A stretch of 64,000 nt of DNA, from assembly GCA_013399875.1 (NCBI GenBank), contig VXAZ01001116.1, positions 2,998,546 through 3,062,545 on the forward strand, given 5' to 3'. The position numbers were made by a program, and so were the translations under genes. Positions 38,321 to 51,432 of this stretch are shown here, piece by piece. This DNA comes from Gymnorhina tibicen (lineage: Eukaryota; Chordata; Aves; Passeriformes; Artamidae). The notes under the pieces were generated by a model. The model had not been told where the DNA came from and ran no database searches. It saw only the letters and a program-made list of their open reading frames with translations. Positions within the stretch are counted from its first letter, which is position 1. Every line of letters starts with the position of its first letter.

Positions 38321-41300
38321 TACTTTATAAATATCCCTCCCTTTTATATGTAATATCTAGCATAAGGTCATGATTTTAGGTAGCGTTTCTGGACACAACT
38401 GCCTTAAAACAGTAAACCCTTTAGTGCAAACCATTCGCTCATGAGACAAAGAATAAACTCAAATTTATGTTAAAGGAATAGCCTGTGCTCTCTGCCTGAA
38501 ATGTGCACAAGTTGGCATGATTTCAAAGACAGAAGCTTCTGCCTAGCTGTAGAATTTACCTTGCACTGGAACAAACTCAATCAAAATATATTCTTCCTAT
38601 AAATCTGAACCCACCATCTTTTTAAGCATGATGAGCATTGTGGGCAATTATGGTATAAAATTCTGAAAATAGAAAATCTGATTGTTTAGACTATGCACTC
38701 ACACGTTAACTAGAACAGCAGAATAGCCTCTGTCTCATCTGTGTGTAAATGTCTCATTTACTACTTGAAACGAAATATTATTGACTGAATAGTGACTTTT
38801 TCTTCTGAATGTTGGAGGGGAGTTTTATACAAGAGAGGATTCTTTTATAAGTCTAATTAAAAGAAAATCAGAAAGGACTTCAGAGTATTAACAGTATTGA
38901 CTATAAACCTATTTCTCATCCTGTTACAGACAGCAACTTACATATCCACATTTTAGCAGACTAACTGAATCTATAAACAATATCTTCCGTTCTGGCAACA
39001 GATGGCATTCTGACAGTCAGTAAAAGCTGGAAGGGAACAAAATAACTGAGCATTTCCACCAATCCCTTTTCCCTTTATTGGGAACATCCTAAATATTTAC
39101 TGATGATTAACAAGGTAGATTTAACCATTTAAAAGTGTTGGATTGCTCTGTTGATTGTTTGGCAATGAATATGACAGTAGTTGTACCCAAGAATTGCCTA
39201 ATTCTTGCAGCCCTGCTGGGAGATCGTACTGCAGTTTTGTTTTGGTTTTGGGGAAGAATGAGGCATATATTAGTTAAAGATACTGTAATTACCACATAGC
39301 AAATCACAAACAGTCTGAAGTGAAGATCAATGAAATTGTCTTGCAAAATATAGTGTTAAGTGTCTTGGATTACATGGTTTGTTAAAGAATAAAATCTGTC
39401 TGATAATCATCACAGGTTCTAGAGAGCTGACAGCTGTTACAGAAGAAAGTGTTTGTTCCAATTTCATTAGAGGATTATAATATTTAGAATCTAGCAAATA
39501 TTCAGCAGATCTGATTTAAGGTGAAATTATTCATAAAATTTATTATTTTTTAAGATTCTGTCTTCCGTTCAGCTGCCTGTACAAGCCATAGAATTTTTTG
39601 TCTTATCTTTTAGAAAGAAATACTCAATTGACACAGAAACATTTGTCTCAAAAATGCAAATAGGATTCATGGTGTATCCAGGTGTGTTATGGTTTATCAT
39701 CCTCAGAAGCTTCCAGTTCTTCAATGCTTTTGTCTGTTACATTGTAATCTCATACCAAGCATTTATTTGACATAGGTTCTTCCAGATAGTTGTCAAGTTA
39801 GGTTATTTCAGGAATTATATCACTTTAATGATTGCTTTTCAGAGCTGGAACAACCTTTGTTAGGCTTGTCTGATTCTTTTGGACAGCATCTCCTTTAAAT
39901 TTTAGTTGTTACAATTAGAATTTTGGGAAAGGCCTCTGCAACAGCAAAGCCCAGTAGATCTATCTGTTGCTGTGCCTGCCTTCATGTAGATCCAACTTCT
40001 GTTGTTAGATTTGTTATAGTTTTGGTTGAGGCACCATCTTACCCATTGACCAAGTAGCTCTCTCTCTTGTTCATGTCCTGTGTTGCTCTAAGATGTGCTA
40101 CAGACATTCAGGTTGCTCCATGGCTAATGCTTTAAAAATCATGATTGGGATGATCAGATGAAAGAGATCTGGAACTGTTTCATTTTTTAGCTGCTGTTTT
40201 AATATTTCCCTTCTTGTAGTTGGAATATAAAGTATTATTGTGAATACATCATTCAGAAATATCTGTCGGTTCTGATTTTTTTCCCCTGTATCTCTACCAT
40301 CGTTGCTATTAATACAGCAGTGCTTAGAGAAGGAGCAGAGCTGGAGCACCACTGCACTGTGCACAAGATAAATGCAAACCATCATTTTCTGCAGTTTGCA
40401 GTCAGGGTGTAGCAGAGGTATAGCAGAAGGGTAGAAAATGGGGAGAAAAAGGCAAAGAATTGGTAGTAATAACAATAATAATGAACAAGTGATCATAATT
40501 AGTAAACATAACTCAGATGCTTACCCTTTATAAAAGGCATTCCTGCAGCCAGGAGCTCTCTTCCTCATTGCTGATCTGCCCAAAGGATCCCGCTTTGCTT
40601 GTTGTGCCCCAGCACAGCTTCTGGGTGCTGCCATGGAGGATTTAGGTGCTGTGATGCTACAGGATGTTCATTTCCACCTATCCATGATCCTAAGGCAGTA
40701 TAAATTGGGGTAAAGTGTTGAAGTGAGCTAGCCCTGAGATACCAGATGAAGCAGGTCTCCTTGGCCTCCCTCCACAAAGTTTAGCCTGCCGGAAGTTCTG
40801 AAAATGAAAAAAATGAGATGGAAATGATGTGGTTTTCATCAACACAGAGAAAACTGACTCTTTCTGTAAACAGAAAAAGGATCCCAAAGGTATACCTGTG
40901 GGTAGTCCTTTAAAATTTATAATGTCACTATTCAAAGTATTTTTTTAATCATCTCTTGGTCTTTATTTCTTTGTGTTAGGAAATGCCATTGTTCATATTG
41001 AGGCTTAGAAAGTGAAGGTAGTAATGATTTAAGGATATTCCTATTGCAGCATGGAAGCAAAACTCAGCAAAGTTAACTTGGACCGTATAATCTAACATTA
41101 AATCACAAACACTTCGTACATTGTAAAGTCAATCCCAGCAATGCAGAACAGAGCAATGTTTTATGTTTTTCAATGTTTGTGAATTTCTTTTCTCACAAAT
41201 TTGAAGAGTTGAACGGGTGGCTGAGCTTTTAGAATTAATATAATTACAAATTATGAAACCATAAACCCAGCAAAATTACATAACAGGAAGGAGAAATGAT

Positions 41301-41389
41301 TTTTAAAGGCCAGGAGAAAGGAAAACAGAAGTAAAAGGAGCTGCAGGTATGAGAAGTGTTGTGACATACTACAATTATTTTTCTTGCTT

Positions 41390-42040
41390 GCTGGGAGGGA
41401 CCTACAATGACCATCTAGTCCAACTGCCTGACAAAGCATGAGAAAACAGAAGGAAATGTTACCTTATTTGAAAGAGAATGAGTTTCTAAAGCCTGTCGTG
41501 ATCATGCACTTTGTGTAGCCCTCATTTTTGAGCCTTTTTCTGGTGCCCTTCTAATTCATCAACATCGGTATTGCACTGCTGGTCAGCAACACTGGAAGCC
41601 ATATTCCAATATCAGTATAAACAGGGATGTATGAAAAGTATTTCTTATTTGCCATATCCCTTTTTTGATATAAGCACAACAATACAATAAAACCTCATGT
41701 TGCTTATTCACTGTGACCACTAAATATTTTTGTCACTGTTTTCCAGTGTGTTGTTTCCCTGTATTTCACTGCAGACTGAACAGCTCGTTATTTCATGTGT
41801 AACTTTACATTCAGTTGTATTAAAATGTCTCTTTGAGTTAATGAACTTTACCAAATACTCCTTACTGCTTTTTATAACTTCGTCTCTTCATTATTTAGTT
41901 CCACTCAATCCTGATTCCATCAGCAAATGTTATCACCAGTAATCTTATCTTTATTTCTCAAGTCCACTGGAGTTTTCGGTCATGTCAACTTGGTAATGAT
42001 GGCTAAAAATGCCCCTAGTAAAACACCCTTAATGAATCAT
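41390..42040 (-). mobile_element. Degraded CR1/L3-type LINE fragment, inverted
   Basis: The left edge reads 'gggagggacctacaatgacc' followed by 'atctagtccaactgcctgac', the usual inverted 3' end of CR1-type elements. Further right come 'ccatattccaatatcag', 'gattccatcagcaaatgtta' and 'cccctagtaaaacaccct', matching in order the inverted reverse-transcriptase 3' region of ancient CR1/L3 copies. It is inactive and heavily mutated. The right boundary is uncertain. Confidence 0.6.
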
Positions 42041-45000
42041 AAATCTCAGAAAAACTAGGTTTGAATTTCATGTTGTTTAACATTTGCATTTAAATTGTTC
42101 TTATTTGCGTTTTATAATGCCTTTCAAAAATTGGAACATTTTCATAGTTATGTTTGTCAGCTAAACGGGTCACATTATCGAAAAGTGAAACCATATTTCT
42201 TTGCCAGGATCTGATTCTCAGCAAAACCATGTCAACTTACTGTTTATCAGTTTTTATTTTCATTAGCTTTTCCATTATTTCTTCCAAGACACTTTGGTTT
42301 GGGTTTTCAGCATGGATGCAAGAGCAGCACTCAGCTAGCTTCTCTAAGATTCCAAGATTCAATTAGAAATTAATATGCTGAGACCCAGTATCTCTCCAAC
42401 TCTTTTGGAACCCATGGCCACATTATGCAGATTCCCTTATGTAAAAAGAAAAAAACCCCATCATTATTTTTCGGCTGGCACTTTGCTTACTGAAAGAATC
42501 AAAAAGCATTTTTATCTGACTGGAGGGAGGTATCCTATTTCCTTCTTAGTACAGAACAAATAATGAATGTTTCTGACATGTTTGCTTTGGTGGTAACTGT
42601 TTTATTGTCTTTTAGGTAGATACTGCTATTCTTACTAGAGTTTCTTACGTCAAAAAAAGTAAACTTGTCTGTAGTGAATACAGATTTTTTCCTCACTTTT
42701 TGTGTTTATTGCATGCTGTTTTTCTAATTGTCCCTTTCAACAGCTGTCTTTAAAAACATCTTAACAAGCTTTTTGTTCAGAAATACCTTTTAAAATATAG
42801 TAAATGAGACTAAAAACCTGATTTTTACTTTTCTAACAAACTTTTAAAATAAATCCTCAATTTTTACTCGAAAAACTCTGTTTGGGAAAAGAATTCTTTC
42901 TATCCATCAAATATAAATATAAACATTTGTGATTTATTTACTTTTTTAGACCTCAGTAGTTGACTATAGTCACTGGTCCTGTGCACCTTCCCATTTGCCA
43001 TTTGGTTGTAAGTTCATCTTTAGGTTTTATGCTAAGATTAAACTAGAGATCATCACTGCTGAATGCAGTAAAAGAGACAGAGAAATTATCATCTGTAGCT
43101 TCTGAAATCATAAATAATTTTACTATAGAGTGCCAGGAATCCTATAGAATGTGTGTGTCCACAAATACTGGAGTATTTTTCTATTTTCTTCTACACTATA
43201 AAGAAATGCATAATGAAGGTTGACTTGTTGATCTGTAACAAAATGAAGCAAAAAGGTTCCCTCCCCTGGGCATTTTTCATTATCACAGTGATCCATCCAT
43301 ATGTGCCCTAGGATTTGAGATTCTGAACACTGCAAAACAGAGAAATCCTGGTCATTTTTATTAACCATATTTCACTACTAGACCAGATAATACACTTGAT
43401 TTTTTCACTGCATATCAGCATTTTGAATTAAGATTGATCTTAGAAACTGGGCATGAACATTAGTTCATATGTTTTTATATAGTTTATATGTAGTAGAACT
43501 ACTTAATGTAGAGTAAAATTCTCCTATTTTCAGAAAATGTAATTGCCATCTGTTTAAAGACAAAAGCAAAATAATTCCTATGCAGAGTTGTTACAATTTT
43601 TGCCTGCCATTTGACTTAATAAATTCAGAGCAGTTTAAAAAAGGAGAGGATCAAGTCCTCCCTTTTGTAGCTACATGTTTGCATTCATTGAAATACTTAA
43701 CACAGTTCTGATTTTGTGAGCAAGGTACATTTTTTGCTTAGTTATTGGCCAGTGCTCTACACTTTACTGCATCTATATTCTGACTGACTGCTATGTTTAT
43801 GGTACCACAGGAGATAGAAGTTTTACATAATTTAATTCCAGCTCCAGAAGATGTCTTGGTGTCTAAATCTTCTTCGTAGTTGTGTATACTTATTGTTTCT
43901 ATCAAAGTTTGTACATTTTCCTGTGCTAAAATACCTTTAGAATAAGGTTTATCATCTTCAGCAGCTACAGAGAAACAGAGGTTTGTAGGAGCCCAGGAAA
44001 GTCAAGACTTGAGTTGTTCTGGACCCTGCTTGATGTTTCCGAAGTGTGTCCCATGGAGAATGCCATCTCAAAGTCATCTTTTTCTGATTGTGGAAACTCC
44101 ACACCTGTTAAACATTCCTTTTGTAGAAAGGTGCAGCAAAGGTGCCATTTTTCAGACACAAAAGACTGAAATTATGTGTGAGTTGTGAATGGGGGGAAGT
44201 CTCTAACCATACATGTATTATGTAGTATTTTTTATCTGGGTTTGTTTCAGTAGAGAGGGGTATATAATTTATATATTCATTGGTAGTCACAAGACATCCA
44301 GTTTTGGAGCTGTTGAATAGATAAAAAGCTATCATTGGATATTTCTTCATGCAGATAGAACCCAGAAATGCTAAAATACTGTTGCAACTTACTGAAAATC
44401 ATTTCTCTCAATCTTTTTTGCTGCCAAATTGAGAAGGTAACATTTGTTAGTGTCACAAATATGCAGTGGTGTTAAGTTAGTTAGTTACTGCAAACTTTAC
44501 TCTGAAAAGAGCCAACTAAATTAATAATTATATTGAGAATTTTTATTTTTAAGTCCCTAAGATTTTATTAAAATACACTGTAGTAATGCTCAAGTCATCA
44601 AGGATTTTAATACTTTTAAAGGGACAGCTGTTAAGATTTCTGTGCTTAAAATCTCTTTTGTCCTTGTTTCCAGAATCTGTATGTCATTCAGACACGTCTG
44701 AGCAAATAAATTATGTTTATGTTTGTTTAAAAATATTAATATTATTAGCAAACTGCTTTGTTATCATGGTGAATTTAGTACAGCATACACATACCTGGTA
44801 TGTGCTTGTGTTAAAGGCATGAGACCGTATTTGTAAGGGGTATGTTTTGCTTAGTACTGAATACTGATTTTGCTTATGACTAGTAGGGGATTGGATCTTA
44901 AAAAAAATACAAAGGTTCATTTTCATAATTATCTACACTGCCAGGCTTTACAGATGCTTGGCTTTGTAAACACCTGATTGAACAAAAATAGTCTATGCTG

Positions 45001-45141
45001 GTACCAAGTATTTCATTTTAGCCATGTCTTAAGACACAATGTCACTTGCATCAAAATTTTTGTATCTGTGGAAGAGGATTAAGTAACCATAAATCTCTGG
45101 TACAGAAAATACCCCTTGAATATTTTTCTTTGATCTTGCAG

Positions 45142-45425
45142 CGTTCCTGTTCCAGTAGTCAGTCTAGAGAAAATTCCTAACCTAGTAAAGGCAGATGGTG
45201 CCAATGTTAAAATGAATTCTGCAACCACTACCACCATCACCTCCTCCTCAGCTTCTTCATCCACCATACCTGCTCCAGCTTTGGTTAAATCTGGTTTGAC
45301 ATCCAAGTCAGTGCCACCATCACCAGAAAAGATTCTGAACGGCAAAGGAATTGTAGCTCCATCAATAGACAAGAAACACCAAAATGGCACTAAAAGCAGT
45401 AACAAGCCTTACAAAAGACTTTCAG
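45142..45425 (+). CDS. ATXN7L1: ATXN7L1 coding exon 'B' (284 bp)
   Basis: The acceptor is CTTGCAG and the donor TTTCAG|GTGAGT. The first base completes a Cys codon, then VPVPVVSLEKIPNLVKADG follows, as in ATXN7L1. The middle is a low-complexity Thr/Ser run (ATTTTITSSSASSST), a part that varies between species. The downstream motif SVPPSPEKILNGKG is shared with ATXN7 (its SPGQILNGKG) and is a good family marker. The exon ends KPYKRLS plus the first base of the Glu codon that opens the SCA7 domain. The region is probably unstructured and links the N-terminal zinc-finger segment to the SCA7 domain. Confidence 0.96.
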
Positions 45426-48400
45426 GTGAGTGATGTTGCAGTTCACCTTTTGTAGTAGTCTGTCTTCCTTTGTTAATGCTTCTATAGCTCATAATGCAGC
45501 TAATAAAATGCTGGGTTTGGTTGGATTTTTTTGCTGTAAGATGCCGGTTTGCATGTATGAGAATGAAAGCTTTCACACTCTTAGCATGTGTAAAGTATTT
45601 TCAAAGTACACATTCTGTTTAGCTTGAAAGTACTGGTCAACAGGCCAAATACAAAATTTTAAGGAAGTAAATCCATGAAAACAAAAAGGCAGTAGACTTC
45701 TTCAAGCCGTTACGGGATTTGGGTCTGTTTACAACAAAAGAAAATGTGCCTTGGTTGGGTGACTTTAGTTCGGTCGTGATCCAGTTGAACAGTTGAATAA
45801 GTTTAAGACATTGGTTTATCCTCCAAGTCATGATATTTTAAAGAATCTTTTTTGGTTTTGTTTTTGATACGAGAAAATTCTTAAGGAGATACAGGAAATG
45901 CTGGGGAAATGTTAAAAGTCATAATATCCCTTCACCCATCTCCCCCTGCAATTCACACGTGAGTGGCAATGTTTTTAGCATGAAGAAATCTTGATCTTTC
46001 TCAGGAAGACAGGACAGTGGAGTCGAGGAAATGACATGAAATGGGAAATGCCCTGGATGGCCTTAGGCAGGGTAGTTTTGAGGATGTAGGTCCCTGTCCA
46101 AACCTGCCACCAAAGCACAGAACGCCACATTGTGGGAGGGCAGAGGCTCCATTAGAAACGTTGTCATCCACTGGGAGGAAGAATTATTTTCTGTGGAGTT
46201 CCCCAGAGGTGACCCATGCCAGCTGTTGGGTAGTGAGGACAGAATTTGCCCCCAAAAGCTAAAAACAGATTTTTGCTCTGAATGAAAGAAAACAAAGTGT
46301 TTTGAGGGATTTTATTTTATGGTTTTTTTAAAGCAAAAATAACTGACTCAAGTTTACGGCTGCAGAAGCTGTGCAGGGTCTATTCATCAGCTGGCAGTAC
46401 TTTGTGACTCGGGCAGGAACTTCTTGTGTGTACTGAAAGGCTAATTTTGCTAATGGCAGCATGATCTGCATTAGATCGTCACTTTGGCACAAAGTTAGTT
46501 CACATGATTTCTAAATGTGCACTAGTTATGAACCAGTATAAGTTGTACAAGATAAATGCTTTCATTTTCAGTTAATGAGTGTGTCCTATTTTTTGCCTGA
46601 ATATCAGGTTTATTTTTTTCATTTTCTCAAATTTGGCAGTTAGCCTATGGTACTGCTACCTTGGCTGGATTTCAGACGAGTGTGAGGTGTTTGCTAGGGC
46701 TGTGTGGGGCATGGAACAATGCCATTGCCTGAAAGGATTCAGTACACTGATTGCTTTCTTAACTAGTTAAAGGTGGCATATAGGAAAACAGAACTGTTGT
46801 TCATTTATAGCTTTTCACAAAATGAAAAAATGTTACAAGAAAGTAGCTTAAGATTAGGCTTTAACCCTTACGTTTCACTTTTTAAGATCCAATATATTAT
46901 TCTAATAAAAACTCTCTATGTTTTACAGTTAATTTAGAATATTGCTTCCTTTTAACCTATTATTTCCTATAATGGTTTAGATGCTTAATTTAGCTAATTT
47001 GCTAATCAATTCAGAATTCCTCCTTGAGCAATTGAAGCTGTTAGTGGTTTTCCTCATGTCACCACTTACCACTGCAGGGCTGCAGGTGATACTTGTACAT
47101 TTTTGTACAAGTGCTTGCAGAAATGTGTTCATAAAGGAGAATCAGTTCTGTAGGGCCTTCCTTCAGCTTGCTGGCTTTGTCTGTGGAGGTGACTCTAGCA
47201 CTGTTCTTTCTCTAAGCTCTGACTTGCAGTTTCTTCTAGGCTAGGGAACATAGTGGAGATCTCTGCAGAGGACTGATCGAGCACCTGGATAGGCATGTGT
47301 TTACTTTTATATGGTTAACAAATGCACAGAATGGAGACCTTTTTTTACAGCGCCTCTGTCATGATCAGATTTGTTATCTGTTCAGTCTTACTTCCATTGC
47401 CTTAAGGATTGATGCAGCAATGCAGTAATTTAGGAATGATGCAAATCGTAGAAGTCCTGAGAGCACTGGAGATGAATTGCCTGTAGATCGTGTGTCACTA
47501 TGATGAATTCCTCTCCGTTATTATACAGGACTGTGCAAAGGCTGAGAAAAAGATCTTGGAAGGTCAATGAGATGATTATTTGAGATATCCCATAATTTCA
47601 TTCATTTCACATGAAAAGGATGAAACTGCAGCTAAGGGATTTAGGTTTCCCTCAGTCCACTGCCCTGGAGCTGTATAGATGTTAATTTTTGAAGCTCCAT
47701 AATAAATTTGGCCAGTTTGTTTCCTTCCCTTTTTAGCAACCTCTACTCTCTCTCACACCATTTCTCTGACTGTGATTGAAGTTTGGTTTTTTCTTTGCTG
47801 AGAGCTGGTGGTTGTTTGGGTGATGAATGAACCTGCCCTCTTTTCAGGAGCACTGTCCTTGTTGAGAGAGAGGAAACAGCTTGCAGAACCACAAAAGACA
47901 GTCTGTAGCTGCCCAGCATAAGTGGATCGGTGTTTCCTAGAAGCAAACGGCAAAAAATTTATCATTTTTCCTAAATCTTCCTTACTTCTTGTTCTCTTTG
48001 GGATGATGTTAAAGAATGCAGACGCCCAGCTTACACCAAGAAAAACTGTTGTGTTGCAAACAGAGGTTTGTAACAGTTCAGTTTTGACTCTTGCTCTTCT
48101 CTAGGTGAGGTTATAACAAATGCTCTTCACTTTGTCCACTGATCGTGAAGACGTGGAATCCATTCCAGAGAAACAGCTTTCTCAAGCTGTGCCACTGCTC
48201 AGGGGCCTGGGGGTTGCCACACTCCACATTTCCTAACACAGTAGTTAGAAGCTGCATTTTGTTATTGATAAGAAGGTGGTAAGTTTCAGGCAGTGTGGTG
48301 CCCAAACCAGGCACGTCTGTAGCTGGCAATTAAGATGTTCATGGATTCTCTGGAACAGCCACACGCCTCAGCTAGAAGTGTTTCCCTGTTTGCTCAGTAT

Positions 48401-50242
48401 TTTCTGTTTCTCAGGGAAAGCATGTTATTTTGTTGTTCAGTCAATGGCAGAGGCTTCCACTCTTTCCTCTTATAACTTCTTATGTTGATTTTATCTGTAT
48501 ATGTTTTCTTAATAACTGGCTTTGCTATTATCAGTCCTGAAAGTCTTAGCTGGTTGGCCTCTTACTGACAAGTACCAATCTGGAGCACTTTTGATTTTTG
48601 ATGTTTCCCTGTTGGTCCAAAACAGTCCTTGCTTGGTGACTTTCAGAACATGTTCCATAGCCTTATAATTGCCCTCAGGACTTTTCTTTTGAAGGCATAT
48701 TTATTAGTCCACGTTGTCTCTTTAGTGTGTTTTTTTAATTTGCATTGAAGGTTTTAGGTGGTTGATTCAGGAAACTGTAATAGGAACATCTTACACTCAA
48801 ATCCCAGGAGTAACTAACTCCTTTAGTTCATGAACATGTGTTTTCATCTATTAAGTAGAAAAAAATAGTTATTCTATTGAGTCATCCACAGCTACTTTTG
48901 TGTTTCTGTTGTAAATACCAAAGGAACTACAACTGCCTTTAACATATTTTAGTCCCTCTGTAAATTTCACCAAAAAACCTGTGCCAGCTGGTTTTTCCAA
49001 GCTCACTTTTTTGTATGGCTCTGCTAATAGGTTAATAACATAACCATTTAGTGTTTGCATAAGCATTTTAAGTCTATATAGCAGAATACATAAAACTGCT
49101 AGTAATGGTGAAATCTGGAGGACAGTTGCTGTCTAACATAAGCTACTTGTCCTTACTTTTCTTCTTCCAGCTGTTCTACTTGCTGTGATGCTGTCATAAC
49201 ATTGTAACACAGCTGTGAATCACTGTCTTCCTCTTAGCTCCCATTTGTTTGTTTATGAAGAATTTTTAAATCCTCTGATTAAATGTTGTATTTGAGTACA
49301 GGATGTTTATTATATCTGAATGTACCATCACTGTATAGTTAAAATAGGATTTGGCAAATAGTTTATATTCCCTTATCAAACAAAACCAAACAGTCTGCCA
49401 ATTATACCATAATTTTTCAAGGTGTATGAAGGTAATGGTAGAGGGTTTTGATGGCATAAAATAAAAAGTGTATATCCATTGTTTTGTTACATCTCTTAGT
49501 GCAAACCCTAAAATTATATTAACATAACCTAAAGGAGGTGATGCTATCTGTGATCTAGAAATACTAAAATATTAATGAAATTAAATATGCAAATACAGCA
49601 TATTAAATATTAATGCCCTTTTAATGTTAATCATAAGTAGAACTCATGTAAATGCCTTTTTTCATAATCTCTGCAAACTTTAGATTCCATCCCTCCCTTC
49701 ACTTAGGGAAATAAAAACGAACATACATGTTATTTTTATAAAGATTATGGGGGCAGATTTAGATAAAATTTATTTTTAAAATGCCAACAGTAATCAACCA
49801 TGAGTTGTTTTCTAAAGTTTCTAAGTATGTCAGAGAAATGTTGTTTGAAGCACTTGTGATACCATTTGTGTCTTAGCCCAGCTCAGGAGCCAGATCTGCA
49901 AATGCTGTATTTCATGGCCTTGGAGGCAGCCAGAGTTAGAGAGGGAACTGAAGTCACAGGGGTTTGGCTTGGTCCTTTGTTTGGGCCACTCCACTGTAAG
50001 CAGACTTATTTCCATGAAGTCTTTGGCTGAAATCCTGCTCTAAATGGTTTTAATCGTGAAAGGACAAAAAAATGCACAACCATATGAGTGATGCACATAC
50101 ACTGTTATGGGATGCTGGGGTTGGGATCAGTGGTTCAGGTTGAGCCTGATTAAGTTCTAACTGGCAAAAATTGTAAGATACTCTGGTTAAAACTTCTGTA
50201 ATAATCTATTTTTTTCTTGTTTCTCATTCTCCCATCAAACAG
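45426..50242 (+). other. Intron between exons B and C (4,817 bp)
   Basis: A phase 1 intron with donor GTGAGT and acceptor AACAG. Only AT-rich sequence with short, unrecognisable open frames is seen. No transposon or RNA gene was identified. Confidence 0.8.
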
Positions 50243-50325
50243 AAAGAGAATTTGACCCAAATAAACACTGTGGAGTACTGGATCCTGAAACAAAGAAACC
50301 TTGCACAAGATCGCTCACCTGCAAG
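50243..50325 (+). CDS. ATXN7L1: ATXN7L1 coding exon 'C' (83 bp; first part of the SCA7 domain)
   Basis: The smallest internal coding exon apart from exon H. The acceptor is AAACAG and the donor TGCAAG|GTATTT. It encodes (E)REFDPNKHCGVLDPETKK and then PCTRSLTCK. This is the start of the SCA7 domain (Pfam SCA7, the atypical zinc finger Cys-X10-Cys-X5-Cys-X2-His). All three cysteines are here, but the zinc-binding histidine is encoded by the next exon, so a phase 0 intron cuts the finger between CK and TH. In ATXN7 and ATXN7L3 the SCA7 domain helps the SAGA deubiquitinase module engage nucleosomes; for ATXN7L1 that role is inferred. Confidence 0.97.
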
Positions 50326-51175
50326 GTATTTTTCTTAGAAGATAACATATCAGATGCTTTGTTATAGTTTAAATCCTACCACAGTAGTTTGAGAGGTCAT
50401 ACCTGCTCCTGTCTTACAGACAATGGGTATGGTATTCAGGCGCTGTCTTCAGGTAATTCTTTTGTGTAATTCTGTTTCTTTGAATCAGAGCATCTGCATT
50501 ATTCCACTGATATTTCTAAAAAGATTTTTTTCTTGTCATTTTATTATGCAAAAAGCATTAATGTTTCATTTAGAAGCTCAAGTATTATTTTAAATGCTCC
50601 TTTTTTGGTTCATCTGTGCAACAATGTTGAAGTATAGTCAGTTTTTAGTAAAAAAAAATTACCATATTTTTGTATAATAAATTACTTGGAGGCTGCCCTT
50701 GTGATAGTAATAACTCCAGTGTCAAAAAGTAGCTGCAATGTGAGACATTTCTAATGAACATTTGTATGTGTATGTGCTGCCTGTCAGTAAAGATGATCAG
50801 CTAAATTTGCTTTAAAATGTATTCATGTTTTCAATCCAATGAAATCAGTTTTTCATTGTAAGTTAAAAGCTGCAATGATTTTCTTAATATCTAAAAATTA
50901 CTGGAATTCTATTTTCCGTGTTGGAAAAGGTAAGTCAATAGTCTCTATTATATAAAAATTGTTGCAAAAAGTAATGTTAGCCTTGATGTTGGCATTTCTT
51001 AAGAATTACTATAAATTATCAAAGATAATGTGGAATAGCAGCTTTATTTCCATAACTGTGGCTGAGGTTGCTTGAAGTAGATTTTATCTTTTAGAGTAGT
51101 GGTGTATCAGAAGTATAGAGGACTCATAAACAATGTCATGCACACACAAATGCTTTTTAACCACCCTATTTTTAG
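50326..51175 (+). other. Intron between exons C and D (850 bp)
   Basis: A phase 0 intron, AT-rich, with donor GTATTT (weak at +4 to +6) and acceptor TTTTAG. Nothing else was recognised. It interrupts the SCA7 zinc finger. Confidence 0.85.
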
Positions 51176-51432
51176 ACTCATTCACTTAATCATCGACGAG
51201 CAGTTCCAGGCCGTAAAAAACAGTTTGACATCCTTCTAGCTGAACACAAAGCTCGATCCAGGGAAAAAGAAGTTGCAAAAGACAAAGAGCATCCACCATC
51301 TGCAAGGGAAAGCTATCAGAGCCAGCCTACACCAGCACAAGACTCTCTGTCAGGATCCTCAGTGAACTCTGGGCAAGAATCTAAAGTAACATCTCCTGCA
51401 AAATCTAGACCACCAAATTCTGTACTTCCAAG
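51176..51432 (+). CDS. ATXN7L1: ATXN7L1 coding exon 'D' (257 bp; second part of the SCA7 domain)
   Basis: The acceptor is TTTTTAG and the donor CCAAG|GTAAGC. It opens THSLNHRRAVPGRKKQFD, supplying the zinc-binding His and the basic helix of the SCA7 domain, then ILLAEHKARSREKE, a charged helix conserved across ATXN7, ATXN7L1 and ATXN7L2. After that comes an unstructured Ser/Pro/Gln-rich stretch (SGSSVNSGQESK, SPAKSRPPNSVLP). It ends with two bases of an Arg codon (phase 2). The basic RRAVPGRKK segment is the likely nucleosome or DNA contact by analogy with solved SCA7 domains. Confidence 0.97.

Larger units (their letters stand above)
37493..45141 (+). other. Intron between exons A and B (7,649 bp)
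   Basis: A phase 2 intron with donor GTAAGT and acceptor TTGCAG. It contains a MIR-like SINE (about 38170-38320) and an inverted CR1/L3-type fragment (about 41390-42040). The longest open frame, a 132-codon Leu-rich one on the minus strand at 40098-40496, resembles no known protein and is probably chance. Confidence 0.8.

Noticed and set aside
40098..40496. 132-codon Leu-rich open frame on the minus strand
   Set aside because: No known domain, no compositional or splice support, and AT-rich intronic DNA with hydrophobic low-complexity translation; chance is more likely.
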